Source of the DNA: Trissonchulus latispiculum
Lineage: Eukaryota > Nematoda > Enoplea > Enoplida > Ironidae
Assembly: GCA_030248195.1 (NCBI GenBank)
Contig: JASAND010022083.1
Coordinates: 54,030-118,029, forward strand
Length of the DNA stretch: 64,000 bases
Direction: 5' to 3'
Below are positions 33,801-58,262 of this stretch, piece after piece. The notes beneath the pieces are model-generated. The model saw only the letters and a program-made list of their open reading frames with translations. It had not been told where the DNA came from and did no database searches. Each line of letters starts with the position of its first letter. The stretch's first letter is position 1. Both the position numbers and the translations under genes were made by a program.

Positions 33801-35680
33801 CGGTTTGACCAATTCTGAAACTTTCAACAATAAATGTTAATTGTTGCTAGTGCTAAAAGTATCCTGGCTTTCCAGCGTTGCTTCCTTCTTCAGCTATATC
33901 AGCTCAAAGTTTGAAATTTGGCAAAAAGTTGCGATATGACCGTGCGCCGTTTTCCATCTAATAAAATTGACAGCCCCTAGCCTACCCCAGCTTTTTAGCA
34001 AATATTAAGCTCTAATAGGGGCAAACTGTCTGTAGGTTTCGAGGACTTTGGCTTTCTGGTTAGTGTGCTAGCAGACTTTTTGTTAAGAAATAAACCTTAT
34101 TTTTAGGCCTGAAAATCTATCTAAGCGCAGTAAAAATGGGGTCAAAAAATTTTTTGTCTCCGATTTCGCCGAAAAGGTGCCTATAGGGGTTATTTGACCT
34201 GCTGAACCCGAATACGAAATCCGTTTTTCGATATGACTGTCTTAGAGCTTTTTGGAGCGATAGCCATCCATACTTCGAGAAATCAATCTAGCATTTCTAA
34301 ATACTGGAGCGAGGTTTAGTGACCTAGCTTTCTGCATCTCTTGGTACACTCACTGGCCTTTAATGCGCAAAGCTTCGGCCGATTCTGCTACACTAATTTG
34401 GAGTAATTGGCTCACATCTTCGAAATGGCACCAAATAACATCGACAATATCGATAATGTAATCTAGCACTACGAACGCAGGGATTAACGAAATCTCGTCA
34501 TCTTTACATAAGTTAAGACAGTTATTTGGAGTATTAATTGGAGCAAAGTTGGGTTCATTTGGTAAACCACAGCTCATTAGACGTTAGCTAACCTCCACCC
34601 GTATTGACCTACAATACCCAATTTTTCGCAATTTTATTGTATCGCACAGAAAATAATACAATGGTCTAGAGATTAGTTTACACGATATCAAAGCACTATA
34701 TGTTAGAACTATTTCTGGAAAATTTGGGTACCGTACCTTGCGCATAGCGAGCAGGGCGAGACGAAGTTTGTGTACGTGTCATGTCGAACTTTGGGCCGAG
34801 AACACCAACTTCTGATGGCTCCACAGGACGCTACGCTGCATGGAATTCTTTCAAACTTTAAACTATTATACACTAAACCTAATACTATTATGTGGCAAAA
34901 GACTAGCTAGCTTTTCCAACATTGAACTTTTAGTGAAATTCGTAGCCCCCCCCCCTTAAGTGTGGACTGTCATCCACCTACCACGCATTGCCACTTGGGA
35001 TTTGCCTATTGCAAATGCCAGCCCTACAAATACGCTGACTAGACGAATGTTCATAATCCTTCGTCAGACACGGGGGGCCTTCAGCCTCTGCCCAGCCCTA
35101 TACCCGCGTGTGTCCCTGGGCCCTCGCAAGCCCGCTGCCGCTTGTTCTGGGCTAATCTTGGAGAGTCTATCATCTTGGTCACCACTGAGAGAAATCCGAT
35201 AAATATCCTTGCTTAAAACGTATTTCAGCAAAGTAGAAAGTCCAGTCTTCAAAAGAACGTCTTCTCGAGGGCAATTTTTTGAAATGGTCTAACGATTAAA
35301 CAAGCTTAATTTTAGAAATAACTGTTAATTTGGTCTCATTTGCTTTACAAATTTAAGATTCGGTAGCTTATTTCACCCGAGCAAAAAGACCAAATGCAAA
35401 ACCCCAAAATGCATGCAAAAACTGGAAAAGGGTTGCAAGAATAAGAAAGCTTGAAATTAGAATGAGGGTTTTGAGGAGCAATTCTAATAACGCTGCTGCA
35501 GGGGACGTTGAATAGTCCTCGTATTTTCTGTGTTTATTCTGAAAATAGCAAAGCGTACTTTTTAATTTATATATATCTTTGAAATGAGCTGGAATTAAAA
35601 TGGCATAGAGCCTAATGTTGCCCATATTACGTTTTTCAGGCGCCATCAGAGCATTCATATTCTTCTGAATATATGTATGT
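30836..35680. other. No confident gene; GC-richer block at 32316-33640
   Basis: AT-rich DNA with a GC-richer stretch at about 32316-33640 in which both strands show ORFs of 60-100 codons, none recognised. The minus strand near 33300-33500 (RVWLADRRFPPIERLERM) reads slightly more protein-like. Upstream of PTPMT1 no clear TATA box was seen. Confidence 0.4.
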
Positions 35681-35696
35681 AGCTATTTGTATCTGG

Positions 35697-35707
35697 ATTT
35701 TATTCAG
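35697..35707 (+). promoter_or_regulatory. Candidate trans-splice acceptor before the PTPMT1 ATG
   Basis: GATTTTATTCAG ends 9 nt before the ATG at 35717. A TTTTCAG-like acceptor so close to the start codon is where spliced-leader addition occurs in nematodes. It could also be a cis acceptor for an unseen 5' non-coding exon. Confidence 0.4.
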
Positions 35708-35716
35708 CGAACCTCA

Positions 35717-48032
<12,316 letters not shown>

Positions 48033-48242
48033 TCTAAATGACACTCGTGATTTAAAAAATTCTGCCAACTCTGAACAATATTAATTATTGGTGTGTTTGT
48101 GCATCAAGACGACAGCCGGGATTTGCCAGTGGCGCAGAACGTCTAATCAACCATTGCTTCCTCGTGGCAGATTCAGTTTTTTGTATTCTGTTTACTGTGG
48201 AGAGGCTTCTGTCTGGTACAGAAATGTTATAGAGTTCTGTTG

Positions 48243-48248
48243 AATAAA
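48243..48248 (+). terminator. PTPMT1 polyadenylation signal
   Basis: AATAAA about 210 nt after the PTPMT1 stop, the first canonical signal downstream. Confidence 0.5.
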
Positions 48249-48249
48249 A

Positions 48250-49206
48250 TAATAATATTATATAATAATAATAATAATAAAACTAGTTACATTTTATGCT
48301 ACAACACTATTCTTATTCTTTTAGGTAAACCTAAATGCACAGCACATTTAATCGTATGCGACGGCTTACGGTTAGGGCTTTAGCTTGGGGCGGCCATATT
48401 CTTCGCTCAGGATAAAATTTGTTGTTCGAGAAGTATTTATGAACTACTACAAGTTGTTATAGAAGTGGTCTGGTAATTCAAATAAATATATGCTGGCTGA
48501 CTGGCTGGCCGGTGATGGTCAGCCGGAAACGGAAGGTTTGTCAGCTGGCCTCAAACACTATATACCTGCAGTTTCTACTTGTTGTTGTATTTTGAGTTTG
48601 AGTGTATTGATTTTGGAACAGGGAATTCGGCTCATTTTTGTTTTAGTCGGTTATCTAGTGTTGTGTAGAACAGGCCAGCTCGTCCTATGTTCCTTCGGTC
48701 TGGAAAGGTTGCACAGAACATATTTCACCAAATTCAGTTAAATTAAAAAAGAAAAGTCTTAATATGATAGGCTGTCCGTAAGCCAGAGACGTCTTTTGGC
48801 TCAGTTATGATATTGAATACCTTTGGTTTAGGCCGTAATGTTCTGAATGGCCTAGTTGTGGGACCTGCGCTAGTATGCTTACATAGCTTCCGCTGTTGAA
48901 TTTTGGTTGCTTTGAGTGGAAATGCCCAAAAGGACCAAGTTTTAGCTCCAAATGCAAGCTTTCTATAATTTCAAATCATTTGCCAGAGCAAGATCACTCA
49001 TTCGCACCACTTTTAAAACGCTAATCATTCACAAGTTAGAGCAGATATGAAGTAAACTGAGTTTGCGGCATGGTAGTAGTGATGTGGATCGGATCGGCTC
49101 GGCAGCCAAAATTACTACCGATCCGATCCGGCCACAAGTTTGGTTTTCAATGATAAATTGCATAAATTGTATATAAATTGTATATATATAGTAATATTAC
49201 CAATTG

Positions 49207-49236
<30 letters not shown>
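48250..49236. other. Intergenic DNA between PTPMT1 and the large gypsy element
   Basis: Holds an AAT-rich tract near 48245-48280, a GGATCGGATCGG / CCGATCCGATCC inverted pair at about 49086-49129 and a (TA)n tract into which the gypsy element has inserted. No gene. Confidence 0.5.
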
Positions 49237-49240
<4 letters not shown>

Positions 49241-49628
49241 AAAAACCAGTTAAAACCGGTTGCAATCCAACAACACGAAAAGGAAGTGCTTTCAAATCTG
49301 CATGTGTTAAGACGTCTGTCGTAATTTGCATATTTGTGTTACTTCAGACGTCTATTGTGAATTTTCTAGTGTGTGTTACCGAGTTCTGTGCTGCTAGTTG
49401 GTTTATTTTTGTTGTGGCCCTGTGATTTTATATACTTCTTATGCTTATTTCTCTGTCGGTAAAATATGTCGGTCTATGATACACCTTCGTGACCGCAGTT
49501 GGTAAGAACTAGTTCGTAGTTTAGGTAGGTTGGATTTAAAATATTCAGTAAGGCCCTGTCGGTTTACCTGCAATCGCACAGCCTCTCAATCCCAGGCTAA
49601 GTCCAGGCAGTTAGCCTTGGGATCAACA
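49237..49628 (+). repeat. 5' LTR of the large gypsy element
   Basis: 392 bp, TG...CA, matching the 3' LTR with scattered substitutions and small indels, so the insertion is not very recent. Confidence 0.9.
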
Positions 49629-49630
49629 AA

Positions 49631-49646
49631 TGGCGACCGTTGACAG
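49631..49646 (+). other. Primer-binding-site candidate
   Basis: TGGCGACCGTTGACAG begins two bases after the LTR. TGGCGACC is complementary to a tRNA 3' end of the ...CGCCA type; the exact tRNA was not determined. Confidence 0.6.
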
Positions 49647-50805
49647 TTCGACTCTGTCTGGTTAGAAATCACGTTTTTTCTTCTTTTAGATGAAATTTAT
49701 GGGATGGTATTTGGCTATGTATTTGATTTGAGCGGTGAAGGGTTTACTTTTTGGTGAACACAACACCACCCAAAATTTCGGTTAGGTAAATTAATAAATT
49801 AAATTAATTATTTATTTAGCAGCAAAACCTACCTGGCTAACTCCCAGGGCTGCTTTAAAAGCCATTTATTTAAATACTAATTATATTTTAGTATAGTTTA
49901 TAGTTTTATATTATTTAATTATGAATAAATTTGTGCATTTTTTCAGGTTCCTTTTTTTCTGCTCCAATTTTTTCTTGATTCTAAATTTTTCTTGTATGCG
50001 CTGTTTTGAATGAAATTTAACTTTAACTTCTCAATTTTTCCACCTTTTGTGTATGACTTTCAAGCTTGCGAAATATTTGGGCAACTATCAGTCTAAACAA
50101 CTTTGTGTGGAATTATTTCAATCACTTTCGACATTTCTCACTTAAAATTATGAAAACGTAATGCTAAATTTATGATTGCTCAATGTAAAATTACACTCTT
50201 GTGTACGGTCCAAGGCCGGACTAGCTAATACACACATTCTTTCAAAATTGTGCGCGCTCAGTCAGTCTTGTCTGAGTGTCAGGTGTTGAGCGGTCGGCCC
50301 CTTTGTTCCCCATTTCTTACGCTCTATTGATTTTTGTGCTGGTCTCTGGGGTCTGTCAATTGGATTAGTTTGTTTACGCGGTTTGTTCCTTTTATTTTGA
50401 AATTTCTGTTCTGGTGCTAGATTTTGTAGCCTTTCGTGGAAGCCTAGTTTTGTTAATAAAAAATATACATTTGTTTCTAAAAAAAGTAAACTTGCGTCAC
50501 TTTTTAGTTTTCGCTTGCTTAGTTTTGTAGTTGGTCAGGGTGATTGGTCGAGTTGAATCTGATCTGCACACACTCTGCCGAACTGTTGCAATCTTCTGAA
50601 ATTTCCAGAAATTCGCTTGTCGGGGGTCACGCTCTCAGAGCGTACTTTCTACAAGTCTATTTCTGTGATTTAAATTCGTTTGTTCAGAGATCGTATAGTC
50701 TAAATCTCTACATTTGCTAAGCCTTTATTTTATTAAGACGCAGGACTCCGCGCTCAGTTAATTCCAGTTGCAACTCTAGTTCAGCATTCTCGATATTTGA
50801 AAGAC
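49647..50805 (+). other. Untranslated leader of the large gypsy element
   Basis: About 1.15 kb between the primer-binding site and gag with no ORF of note. It includes the short dispersed repeat at 50190-50262. Confidence 0.5.
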
Positions 50806-51747
50806 ATGGCGAACATCAAATCGTGTCTTGCGCTTTTTAAAAGTTTGAGTCCCTACATTGGTAGAGAGACTTCGATAACACCAGAAGAATGGATCACTAG
50901 TTTTGAGGCAATTGTCCAAGCTAATTCTATCCCAGATGCTAATAAGCGAGCTCTTCTTTTTGCAAAACTTGGGGAAGCTGTCCTTCATAGAATTTCTTTA
51001 CTCGGACTCACAAAAACCTACGCAGAAATGGTTAAACGTTTGAAGACTCTTTACGAACCTGTGACAAGGACAGCGGCAGAACATTCTCGAAGTTTTTACG
51101 TTCGTGTTAAGAAGGAAAACGAAAAGGTGCAGGATTTTGCCGCTGACCTGGAAATCATGGCTAGATAAGCTTTTCCAAATGATTCTGATAATTTGAGGGC
51201 TATAAATGTTTTTGAGCAACTACGAAAAGGTCTGCGCCCTGAACTGAAAAAGCTGAGTGTGCCCCTCTTAATTGACTTGGAAAGTTGGGGACAAACTTTG
51301 GAGAAACTGCACAAAATTGTTATCCAGCTTTCCAGGTTGGAGGAGGAACAGGAATCAGATTTGTCAACCTCCGCTTCCACTTCTAAAATTGAATTCAAGT
51401 CGAAAGCTAAAGTCAGTGGTGTCTCTACCACTGTAAATTCTGATTTGAATGAAAAGCTGACCCAGCTCGAAGCGCAAATTTTGGACATGAAATCTAGGAA
51501 TGCGTAGTTACAACTTACACTAGAAGCTATCAAGTCTGGCAAGTCGGAAACTCAAAATCAGGAATCTGAGCCTTCTACTTCTGCGAAAGTCCCTATTGTA
51601 GCATCAGCTCAAGCTATTCCAGTGCGGCAGCAAAGCTTACATTCAGAAACCCAACCCTCTCAGCGCGATGTCAAAAACGTTACGTGTTATTATTGTGGCA
51701 ATCTAGGCCATTTTGCCTCAATTTGTGCAATGCGCCACCTAAAATGA
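50806..51747 (+). pseudogene. gag: gag of the large gypsy element (capsid region and zinc knuckle)
   Basis: One frame from ATG 50806 with in-frame stops at 51166 (TAA), 51505 (TAG) and 51745 (TGA). The capsid-like part has EEWITSFEAIVQAN, RALLFAKLGEAV and LYEP, and later GLRPELKKL, as in gypsy gag. The frame ends with a zinc knuckle CYYCGNLGHFASIC (51685-51726), a C-X2-C-X4-H-X4-C box for RNA binding. Two stops before the knuckle mean no full-length Gag. Confidence 0.85.
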
Positions 51748-51910
51748 AAATTCAAACTTTTGGCGCGGTCGCAAGCGTAAAACTTATTTTAGCGACTATC
51801 AGAATGAAAGGTGGAAGAGTGACGAAAATTACTGTTCAGTTCACAACGATCAGCAACGCGGCGCTCAGACAACTTTTCTTCTAGATCCTACGGGCAAGCC
51901 TTTTCAACTT

Positions 51911-53080
51911 ATGTCCTGTGAGCAGTACCAACAGGCTCAATCTCAAACTTCTTTAATTGGATCTTTGAAGTCATCCAATCAGAATTTTTCGGACTGTGAG
52001 AGGCGAGAACCTTCGCAGCAACAAGGTGCACTGTTTCCGTCTCCACCTGAAGTAAATTCTACCTTAATCTCTACTACCGTTTCGAACTCTAATCCAAGTG
52101 TTTGTTCAGTCCTTGCAACTTCAGATAACATCGTGGAAAGTTTGTTGAAGTCCTATCCAAATCAGAAGTCAATTTCTTCCGATCAAATTTGTTCAGTCTT
52201 TTGTTCTTACGCTGGAGTGGTAAAGTCAAACTTACCTCCGAATCATCAATTTGGACGAACGAATTTGCCAAATTCTCAAAATTCTTCGAATACGTATGTA
52301 CGTACAAATACGGTTTGCTCTATTCAACCAAATTCCAACGGTTTTTCAGCTCCGCGTTTTAATACGTACGTACGTACAAGCCCCTGCACTAACGTTTCTT
52401 TTTCAACCGACGGTTTTTCTGGAAATTCAGTGCCAGATCAATTTCAGGCAATGGAACGTGTTCTTCTTATGACATACCAGCAGCAACGTTGGGTAAAGTT
52501 GGTACCGGTAGATCGGCACAAGGTCGGCATGCGTAATGCACTTTTTCCGCGACCAATTCAACAATCATTGGTACCTCATCAAGGAAATTTTCAGCGCACA
52601 ACTTCGCGTTCTGGTAAAACTTTTCAGACTTCACGTTTCCAAAATCAGAATGCTGGCTTTAGGCCTAGGAATTTTCAGCATCCTAGGTTTTTGCTTCCAA
52701 ATTTTCGGTATAATTTTCCGTTTCAAAGGCACCAGCCTAGATTTTTCAACGCGCCGACAAATTTTTATCATAGGCACCTTATGGGAAGTGCTTCAAGAAT
52801 GGCGTCTTCAAGCAGGCGCAGTTGCGAAAGCCAAGCGTTTTCTTTTAGACCTCGCGTGGTTTTCGCATCTGCAAATGCCTCATCAATCAGAACAGGGACA
52901 TGCACATCTAGTTCACCTAATCTAGGAGTGCCTTCAGGAGCGAACTTTTTGGCTCGCCTCTCGGAGAACATTCAGCATAACGGTTATACTAGTCCACAAG
53001 AAAAGAAGGATGCCTCTGTCTGCCATAGTGAAAAAATACGCACCAGTTCAATTCATAAATCAGCATACATCCTTGGATGA
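51911..53080 (+). CDS. Gln/Asn/Ser/Phe-rich ORF between gag and protease
   Basis: 389 codons from an ATG at 51911, uninterrupted, while the neighbouring gag is broken. No known domain. Composition is rich in Ser, Gln, Asn, Pro in the first half and in Phe, Arg, Asn near residues 210-290 (FRPRNFQHPRF). The position after the zinc knuckle suggests a C-terminal Gag or Gag-Pol linker read by frameshift. The Arg-rich end could bind nucleic acid. Related elements would show whether it is conserved. Confidence 0.5.
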   Translation: MSCEQYQQAQSQTSLIGSLKSSNQNFSDCERREPSQQQGALFPSPPEVNSTLISTTVSNSNPSVCSVLATSDNIVESLLKSYPNQKSISSDQICSVFCSYAGVVKSNLPPNHQFGRTNLPNSQNSSNTYVRTNTVCSIQPNSNGFSAPRFNTYVRTSPCTNVSFSTDGFSGNSVPDQFQAMERVLLMTYQQQRWVKLVPVDRHKVGMRNALFPRPIQQSLVPHQGNFQRTTSRSGKTFQTSRFQNQNAGFRPRNFQHPRFLLPNFRYNFPFQRHQPRFFNAPTNFYHRHLMGSASRMASSSRRSCESQAFSFRPRVVFASANASSIRTGTCTSSSPNLGVPSGANFLARLSENIQHNGYTSPQEKKDASVCHSEKIRTSSIHKSAYILG

Positions 53081-53393
53081 TAACTTGGATAGATTGCAAA
53101 GGCTTAGAACAATTGAAGAGGCATCCACCCAAGCAAAGGCAAAAGAAACATCTCCGAAAATCCAGAAAACTGAGGAAGAACTCAGTAAAGGCAAGGGAGA
53201 AAAGCCTTCAAAGGGTAAACGGGTACGTACGAAACTTGTGAAGACAAAGAAAAAGATCAAGTCTAAGGTGTTGGACCCAGATTTTCCGGACAAATTTCTT
53301 TTTGAGGATGTTTTACTTTCCTACTCTGATGCTAAATCAACCGAAGAAAGTTCCGGGGAAAGTTCTGATTCTGATTCGTCAAGTATAGAATAA
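53010..53393 (+). CDS. Lys-rich linker with acidic Ser-rich end, before protease
   Basis: 127 codons overlapping the end of the previous ORF in another frame. It runs from KKYAPVQFINQHTSLDD through a basic KGKGEKPSKGKRVRTK stretch to a SSGESSDSDSSS tail. Probably part of the same polyprotein, displaced by a frameshift near 53010-53080. Confidence 0.45.
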   Translation: MPLSAIVKKYAPVQFINQHTSLDDNLDRLQRLRTIEEASTQAKAKETSPKIQKTEEELSKGKGEKPSKGKRVRTKLVKTKKKIKSKVLDPDFPDKFLFEDVLLSYSDAKSTEESSGESSDSDSSSIE

Positions 53394-53462
53394 AAGCTCT
53401 TATACTCTCAGCCACAAAAGGCACCAAAAACTGAGCCAATTTTTAATAATCGGAACTATTTA

Positions 53463-53950
53463 ATGGCTTTTGCTCAGGAAGATAAATATTTTGTTGGAGC
53501 TCAACTGAAAATTCCGCCTATTCATTCGCCAGTGGTTGTGGTATCTGTCTCTGGGTTGAAGACGTTAGCTTTACTAGATACTGGTGCGAATATCTCGGTT
53601 ATTTCGAAAAGCTTTGTTGAGCATTTACAAAAGAAGTCACCAGAGGCACTCACGCCCGGCGAGCAACGTTTTGCTTCAGCTACCGCAGCTAATGGTACTC
53701 CGATAGATTTTTGTGGATCAGTCAAATTGAATTTGTCTTTTCAAGGATATATTTGGTCTCAAAAGAAACTCCGAATGTCTCGAATATTTTTCTTAGAGTT
53801 GGAGTTAGTGTGCAGCCTAATTCAGAAGCATGGGTTCCAATATCTTGTGAATCAAATGAACAAAATCCAAATATTGAGAATAATAACGAAGTTCTTTCTC
53901 TCATACGCACTTATGCATCCAAAGTGCAACCCAAGACAGCTCCTTGGCCT
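53463..53950 (+). pseudogene. Aspartic protease region of the large gypsy element
   Basis: LALLDTGANISVIS with the catalytic D-T-G-A codons from 53577. Upstream VVVSVSGLKT is the first strand. The flap region (ASATAANGTPIDFCG) follows, then a frameshift near 53740 before the second half. Confidence 0.8.
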
Positions 53951-55131
53951 TCACGTTTTCAAGGTCCACCAAAAATGGTACGAAATTCTATGAAATTGTT
54001 GAAAAGTACCATTGCTATGTGGTTCCTGGCATTGTTTCTAGTGAAAAGCAATCTCAATACGTTCGAGTGTGGAATCTTGGTCCTGAAGCTTTGGACCTAC
54101 GGCCAGGAATGGTATTAGCTTATGCTGACGATCTAGTCTCTGTGAAAAATCCTAAAGGCAAGGAAGCTTTTCTGCATATGGGTGATAATTGGTTTGAGCA
54201 GGAGTACGTATGTGAGTCAGATCATCTTACGGGAGAAAACCTACAAGTCAATTCTGCTATTCACAGTTCAAACATTAGGGAAACGATACATGAAGAGCAA
54301 CAACAACCTAAAGAAAAAAAGCCGTTAACAAAGGAAGAACAATATGAACAATTTCTGAAAGAAGCTCAGGTAGATAAATTCGAATGTTCGGAAAAATCTA
54401 AGGAAAGGTTCAAAAAGCTATTACGTAAGTACGTACAAGTGTTTGCTACGCCTACTAACTTAGGAAAATTCATAACTGGACAACATCTGATTGACACTGG
54501 TATGGGTGGACCAGTAACAGCTAAGTCCTACAGAGTGAATCCTAATGAAAGACTACAAATTGAAGAACATATTCGGAAGATGCTGAATCAAGGTATTTGT
54601 TCTCCATCAAATAGCCAATGGTCATCTCCATGTATGCTGGTAGGTAAGAAGGATGGAACAACAAGGTTTGTCATCGACTATAGGAATCTAAACAAAATCA
54701 CTAGGAAAGACCGATATCCACTACCTAAGATAGATGAAATTCTAGATATGTTCAGCAAAGGAAAGTTTTTATCTACCTTAGATCTTAATAGTGGCTACAG
54801 GCAGATAGAAATGTTTCCACCTCACAAAGAGAAAACTGCATTTATTTCACATATGGGACTTTTTCATTTCAATGTCATGTCTTTTGGATTAATGAATGCT
54901 CCAGCCACTTTCCAACGCATCTTGGAGCGCATTTTTGCTGAACTTCCAGTTTACATCGATGATCTATTGATCCCTTCAAACGATGAGGATCACCATTTGA
55001 AAATGTTGGAAGTAGTTTTTCAAAAATTGACTGACCATGGTCTTCGATTGAAAATGAAAAAGTGTGTCTTCTTTCGCAAACGAGTTGAATATCTTGGACA
55101 CTTTATTTCAGAGAAAGGCATTAGAAACTGA
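53944..55131 (+). pseudogene. pol: Reverse transcriptase domain of the large gypsy element
   Basis: The 395-codon frame begins with a linker and then all RT blocks: NSQWSSPCMLVGKKDG, RFVIDYRNLN, YPLPKIDEI, STLDLNSGYRQIEM, FGLMNAPATFQ, YIDDLLI (catalytic Asp pair 54958-54963) and LGHFISEKGI. Between FQRILERIF and YIDD about six residues usual in the family are missing, probably an in-frame deletion. The frame shifts near 55120 into the RNase H frame. Confidence 0.9.
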
Positions 55132-55740
55132 CTCTCGTAAAGTAAGTGCAGTTCAAAATTTTCCTGTACCTAGAACAGTCAAGCAGCTACGTAGATTTTT
55201 AGGTATGGCAGGTTACTATAGGCGATTTATTCAAAATTTCAGTACCATAGCCGGACCTTTGAATAATCTTTTGAAGAAACAAGAATGTTTTCATTGGACT
55301 GATGAATGCCAGACAGCGTTTGATAGTTTGAAAACAGCGTTAACTCAAGCACCTGTGTTGGCCTACCCAAATTGGGATAACCCATTTTTGTTAACAACTG
55401 ATGCTAGTATTCAAGGTCTCGGTGCGGTACTAGAGCAAGAACAAGAAGGTAAATCATGACCAAAACTAATCGCTTATGTAAATAGGTGCAGAAAAGAAGT
55501 ACGAAATATACGAACTAGAAGGATTAGCTGTAGTTTGGGCATGTAAAATTTTCAACATTATTTAAGGCATCGTCAGTTTACCTTATATACGGACAACGAA
55601 GCTCTTAAGTACATCTTTACCTGTCCAAAACGTCAAGGCAATAGTAGATTAGCTAAGTGGCATATAGCATTGCAAGAGTACAAATTTACAGCCTTATCGA
55701 AAAGGGGTTGACAACCCAGTACTTTCGCGTAATTCAAAGT
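55122..55740 (+). pseudogene. pol: RT connection and RNase H of the large gypsy element
   Basis: RRFLGMAGYYRRFIQNFS (the RT thumb/connection) and LLTTDASIQGLGAVLEQ, the first RNase H motif, are in one frame to 55459. TLYTDNEALKYIF and LAKWHIALQEYKF follow with stops and frameshifts. The catalytic Asp of TTDAS is kept. Confidence 0.85.
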
Positions 55741-56059
55741 CCAAGGACAACTTTTTGGCTGACATTGCTACGGCGAATTCACGATTGCAGCAAGTACGTA
55801 CGCAAAATAACAACACAGAAAGAACATCTGAAAACGATGAAGAGTTTGATGTAACTGAGCACATGTATCCACCTGTATTCGCTATTGAAAAGTTTTCTGA
55901 TGAAAGTTGGAGTCAAGCTTTAGATGAAGATCGTGGATTTGGTCCTTTTAAAGACTATATGGAAACTGGTCGTTTAACAACGGACGAAAACGTTTGGCGT
56001 TTAATTCGTTTTTAATCGGATTTTGTTTTGGAAAACGGTATTTTGTATAGAGATCATAT

Positions 56060-56478
56060 CAAGAGTACATAATACATAAGAGTATGGCAAGTGTCATACG
56101 CTATGTATTATGAGCTCGCTACATCCTCTACACGCTATCGGCTGACCCCCCCTCATAAATCAGACCCCCCTTGACCCCGCCCCTATACATGTACGGGGTC
56201 CAAACGCGGGGGTCGGGGTCTATGTTACTATACTTACATGTTAAACTTGACGGGCCCCCAATTTGTGTATGGGGTTTAAGCTTGTATGATTTACACATCT
56301 GTGTACAAAATATACATGCACGAGCCCGATCCCCCGTTTGGACCCCGTACATGTATAGGGGCGGGGTGAGGGGGGTCTGATTTATGGGGGAGTCAGCCGA
56401 TAGCGCGCATCGGATGTAGCTAGCTCATAATACATAGAGTATGCCAGCTGTCATACTCTTATGTATCATGTACTCTTG
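56060..56478. mobile_element. Hairpin MITE, copy B, inserted in gypsy integrase
   Basis: 419 bp, CAAGAGTACAT...ATGTACTCTTG, with arms complementary over almost their whole length. ATCATAT at 56053-56059 and 56479-56485 is the 7-bp target duplication. Same family as 16240-16678. It interrupts the integrase reading frame. Confidence 0.88.
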
Positions 56479-56782
56479 ATCATATTGATTCGTGTGGACG
56501 AAGGAGATTAGCTTTACCTCGACAAGTGTGCGTCCCACAAAAGTTTCGAAATTATATTTTACATCAATACCATAGTGCAATGGATAATGGTGGACACCAA
56601 GGAGTACCTCAAACTCTTTTTAAGATAGCTACTAAATACCATTGGCCAACGTTAACTGGAGATGTAACAGCATACGTACGTAACTGTATTGTTTGTGCGA
56701 AGTTTACTATTGGACCGAAACAACCGCAAGCTCCTATGAAACAGTATCCTCCTGTGACTAGACCATTTGAATCATACATTAA

Positions 56783-57166
56783 CAAGGGTACCGATTCCTG
56801 AGGGGTCCTGTACCCGTTTTAGGCCAAATTTTGCCTGCCCTTGTACCTTACCTCAAATTTGGGAGCAGGGTCCAAATAGAAAATTGTCTTAAAAAAGTAC
56901 AATTTTTCCACATTTTAAGCGAACTTAGTGATAAATTATCTATTTTACAGCCATTTTAAAGCAAAATAAGCTTTTTTCGCGTTTTTTCAAATTTTTTGAA
57001 GTTTAAAAAAATTTTGGCTATTTTTGGCTATTTAAAATTTGCATTAATTTTTAGTTCGGCCTTCCTTTTCTGGCACTGTCCCTTGTCCCTTGGCCCTGAT
57101 TTTGCTAGCCCTTGTACCGAACCTCCAATTTTTGAGGGGTCCCGTACCCCCCCATACCCCCCCTTG
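56783..57166. mobile_element. TTAA-flanked insertion in gypsy integrase
   Basis: 384 bp between TTAA at 56779-56782 and 57167-57170, with short inverted ends CAAGGG...CCCTTG. Removing it rejoins PFES with the MDLF motif of the integrase core. Internal GAGGGGTCC.GTACCC and GCCCTTGTACC motifs occur near both ends in the same orientation. No ORF. Possibly piggyBac- or Kolobok-related; not the same family as 43863-44843. Confidence 0.65.
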
Positions 57167-57835
57167 TTAAAGTGTGATTTGAATGGATTTATTTAGACGT
57201 TTGTCATTTTCCAACTAGTAAGAAGTAAAAGGTCTGTGTTCTTGTTTTGATAGATCAATTAACACGTTGGGCAGAAGTGTGGCCTCTTAGGAATGAAAAA
57301 TCTGAAACGTTAATACGTACGCTTTTGTATGAATTTATTTTACGTTATGGCGTACCTAATGAAATAGTCACGGATCAAGGCCCAAATTTTCAGTCAGAGG
57401 TAACATCGACATTCTTTAAGCTACTAGGTACAAAGAAGCTACGTACGACAGCTTATCACCCTCAGTCTAACGGACTCGTAGAAAGGGTAAATGGTACTTT
57501 ACGAGAAATAGTTAAGAAATACATAGATACACAGAAGGAGTGGGATATCAAACTGGCTTATGCAATGCACGCGTATCGAACATCTTTTCATTCTACCATT
57601 CAAGACGCACCGTACTTTCTACTTTTTAGTCGTGACTGTCAAGTTCCGGAAGATTTGCTTTTTGAAAAATTGGATAAACCAGTAACATCTTTGAATGCCT
57701 ATAAAACATCGGCTATGCGGGAATTAACGGAAAACTGGCGTCTGACTTCGCAAATTATTAAGGATATAGCTTACTTGGTTAAGCAAAGGTATGATAGAAA
57801 TGTACGTATGAAACATTTTGACATAGGACAGCTAG

Positions 57836-58262
57836 TTACGTGAAATATATCTCAAGTACCTGTACCACAAGGACATATGGCAAAGTAGCTCCAAACTACG
57901 ATGGTCCTTACCGCATCATTGAGAAGAATTCGGAACAAAATGTGGGTTTACGGTGCTTACAAACTGGGAAGGAAAGTAACCCAATTCACGTCAATCGACT
58001 CAAGAAACTACCAGATGTGCATCCTCAATTTACTGATGACACAGCTGAACAATTTAATGACTTATTCCAAGATACGCCTGAGGAAACGGCGTCAGAAAAC
58101 AGGGAGAACAATAACAATGACGCTGGTAGCAATACTGAAGAGTTAGAAAATGCTACAAACGAGGTCGAACAAGGACAAAATACCAATGAAGAAACAAATC
58201 AAGATGAAACTGCATCTAATGCTATAATGGCTATAAATGGCAATAATCATCAAGCAGGTTAA
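57836..58262 (+). pseudogene. pol: Integrase C-terminal domain and acidic tail
   Basis: After a stop at 57841 the frame continues with KVAPNYDGPYRIIEKNSEQN and NPIHVNRLKKL, typical of the gypsy integrase C-terminus. A tail rich in Asn, Glu and Thr follows. Ends at 58262. Confidence 0.75.

Larger units (their letters stand above)
55741..57843 (+). pseudogene. pol: Integrase of the large gypsy element, split by two DNA elements
   Basis: After the RNase H tail (NFLADIATANS, in a shifted frame) comes the N-terminal region ending NGILYRDHI, cut by the MITE at 56060. The H2C2 module (HQYHSAMDNGGHQG ... CIVC) and PFES are cut by the TTAA element at 56783. The core then resumes with MDLF (Asp codon 57186), VTDQGPNF (Asp 57373) and NGLVERVNG (Glu 57481), the last two 35 residues apart. 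All three catalytic residues remain, but the gene is interrupted twice and frameshifted near 57215. Confidence 0.88.
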
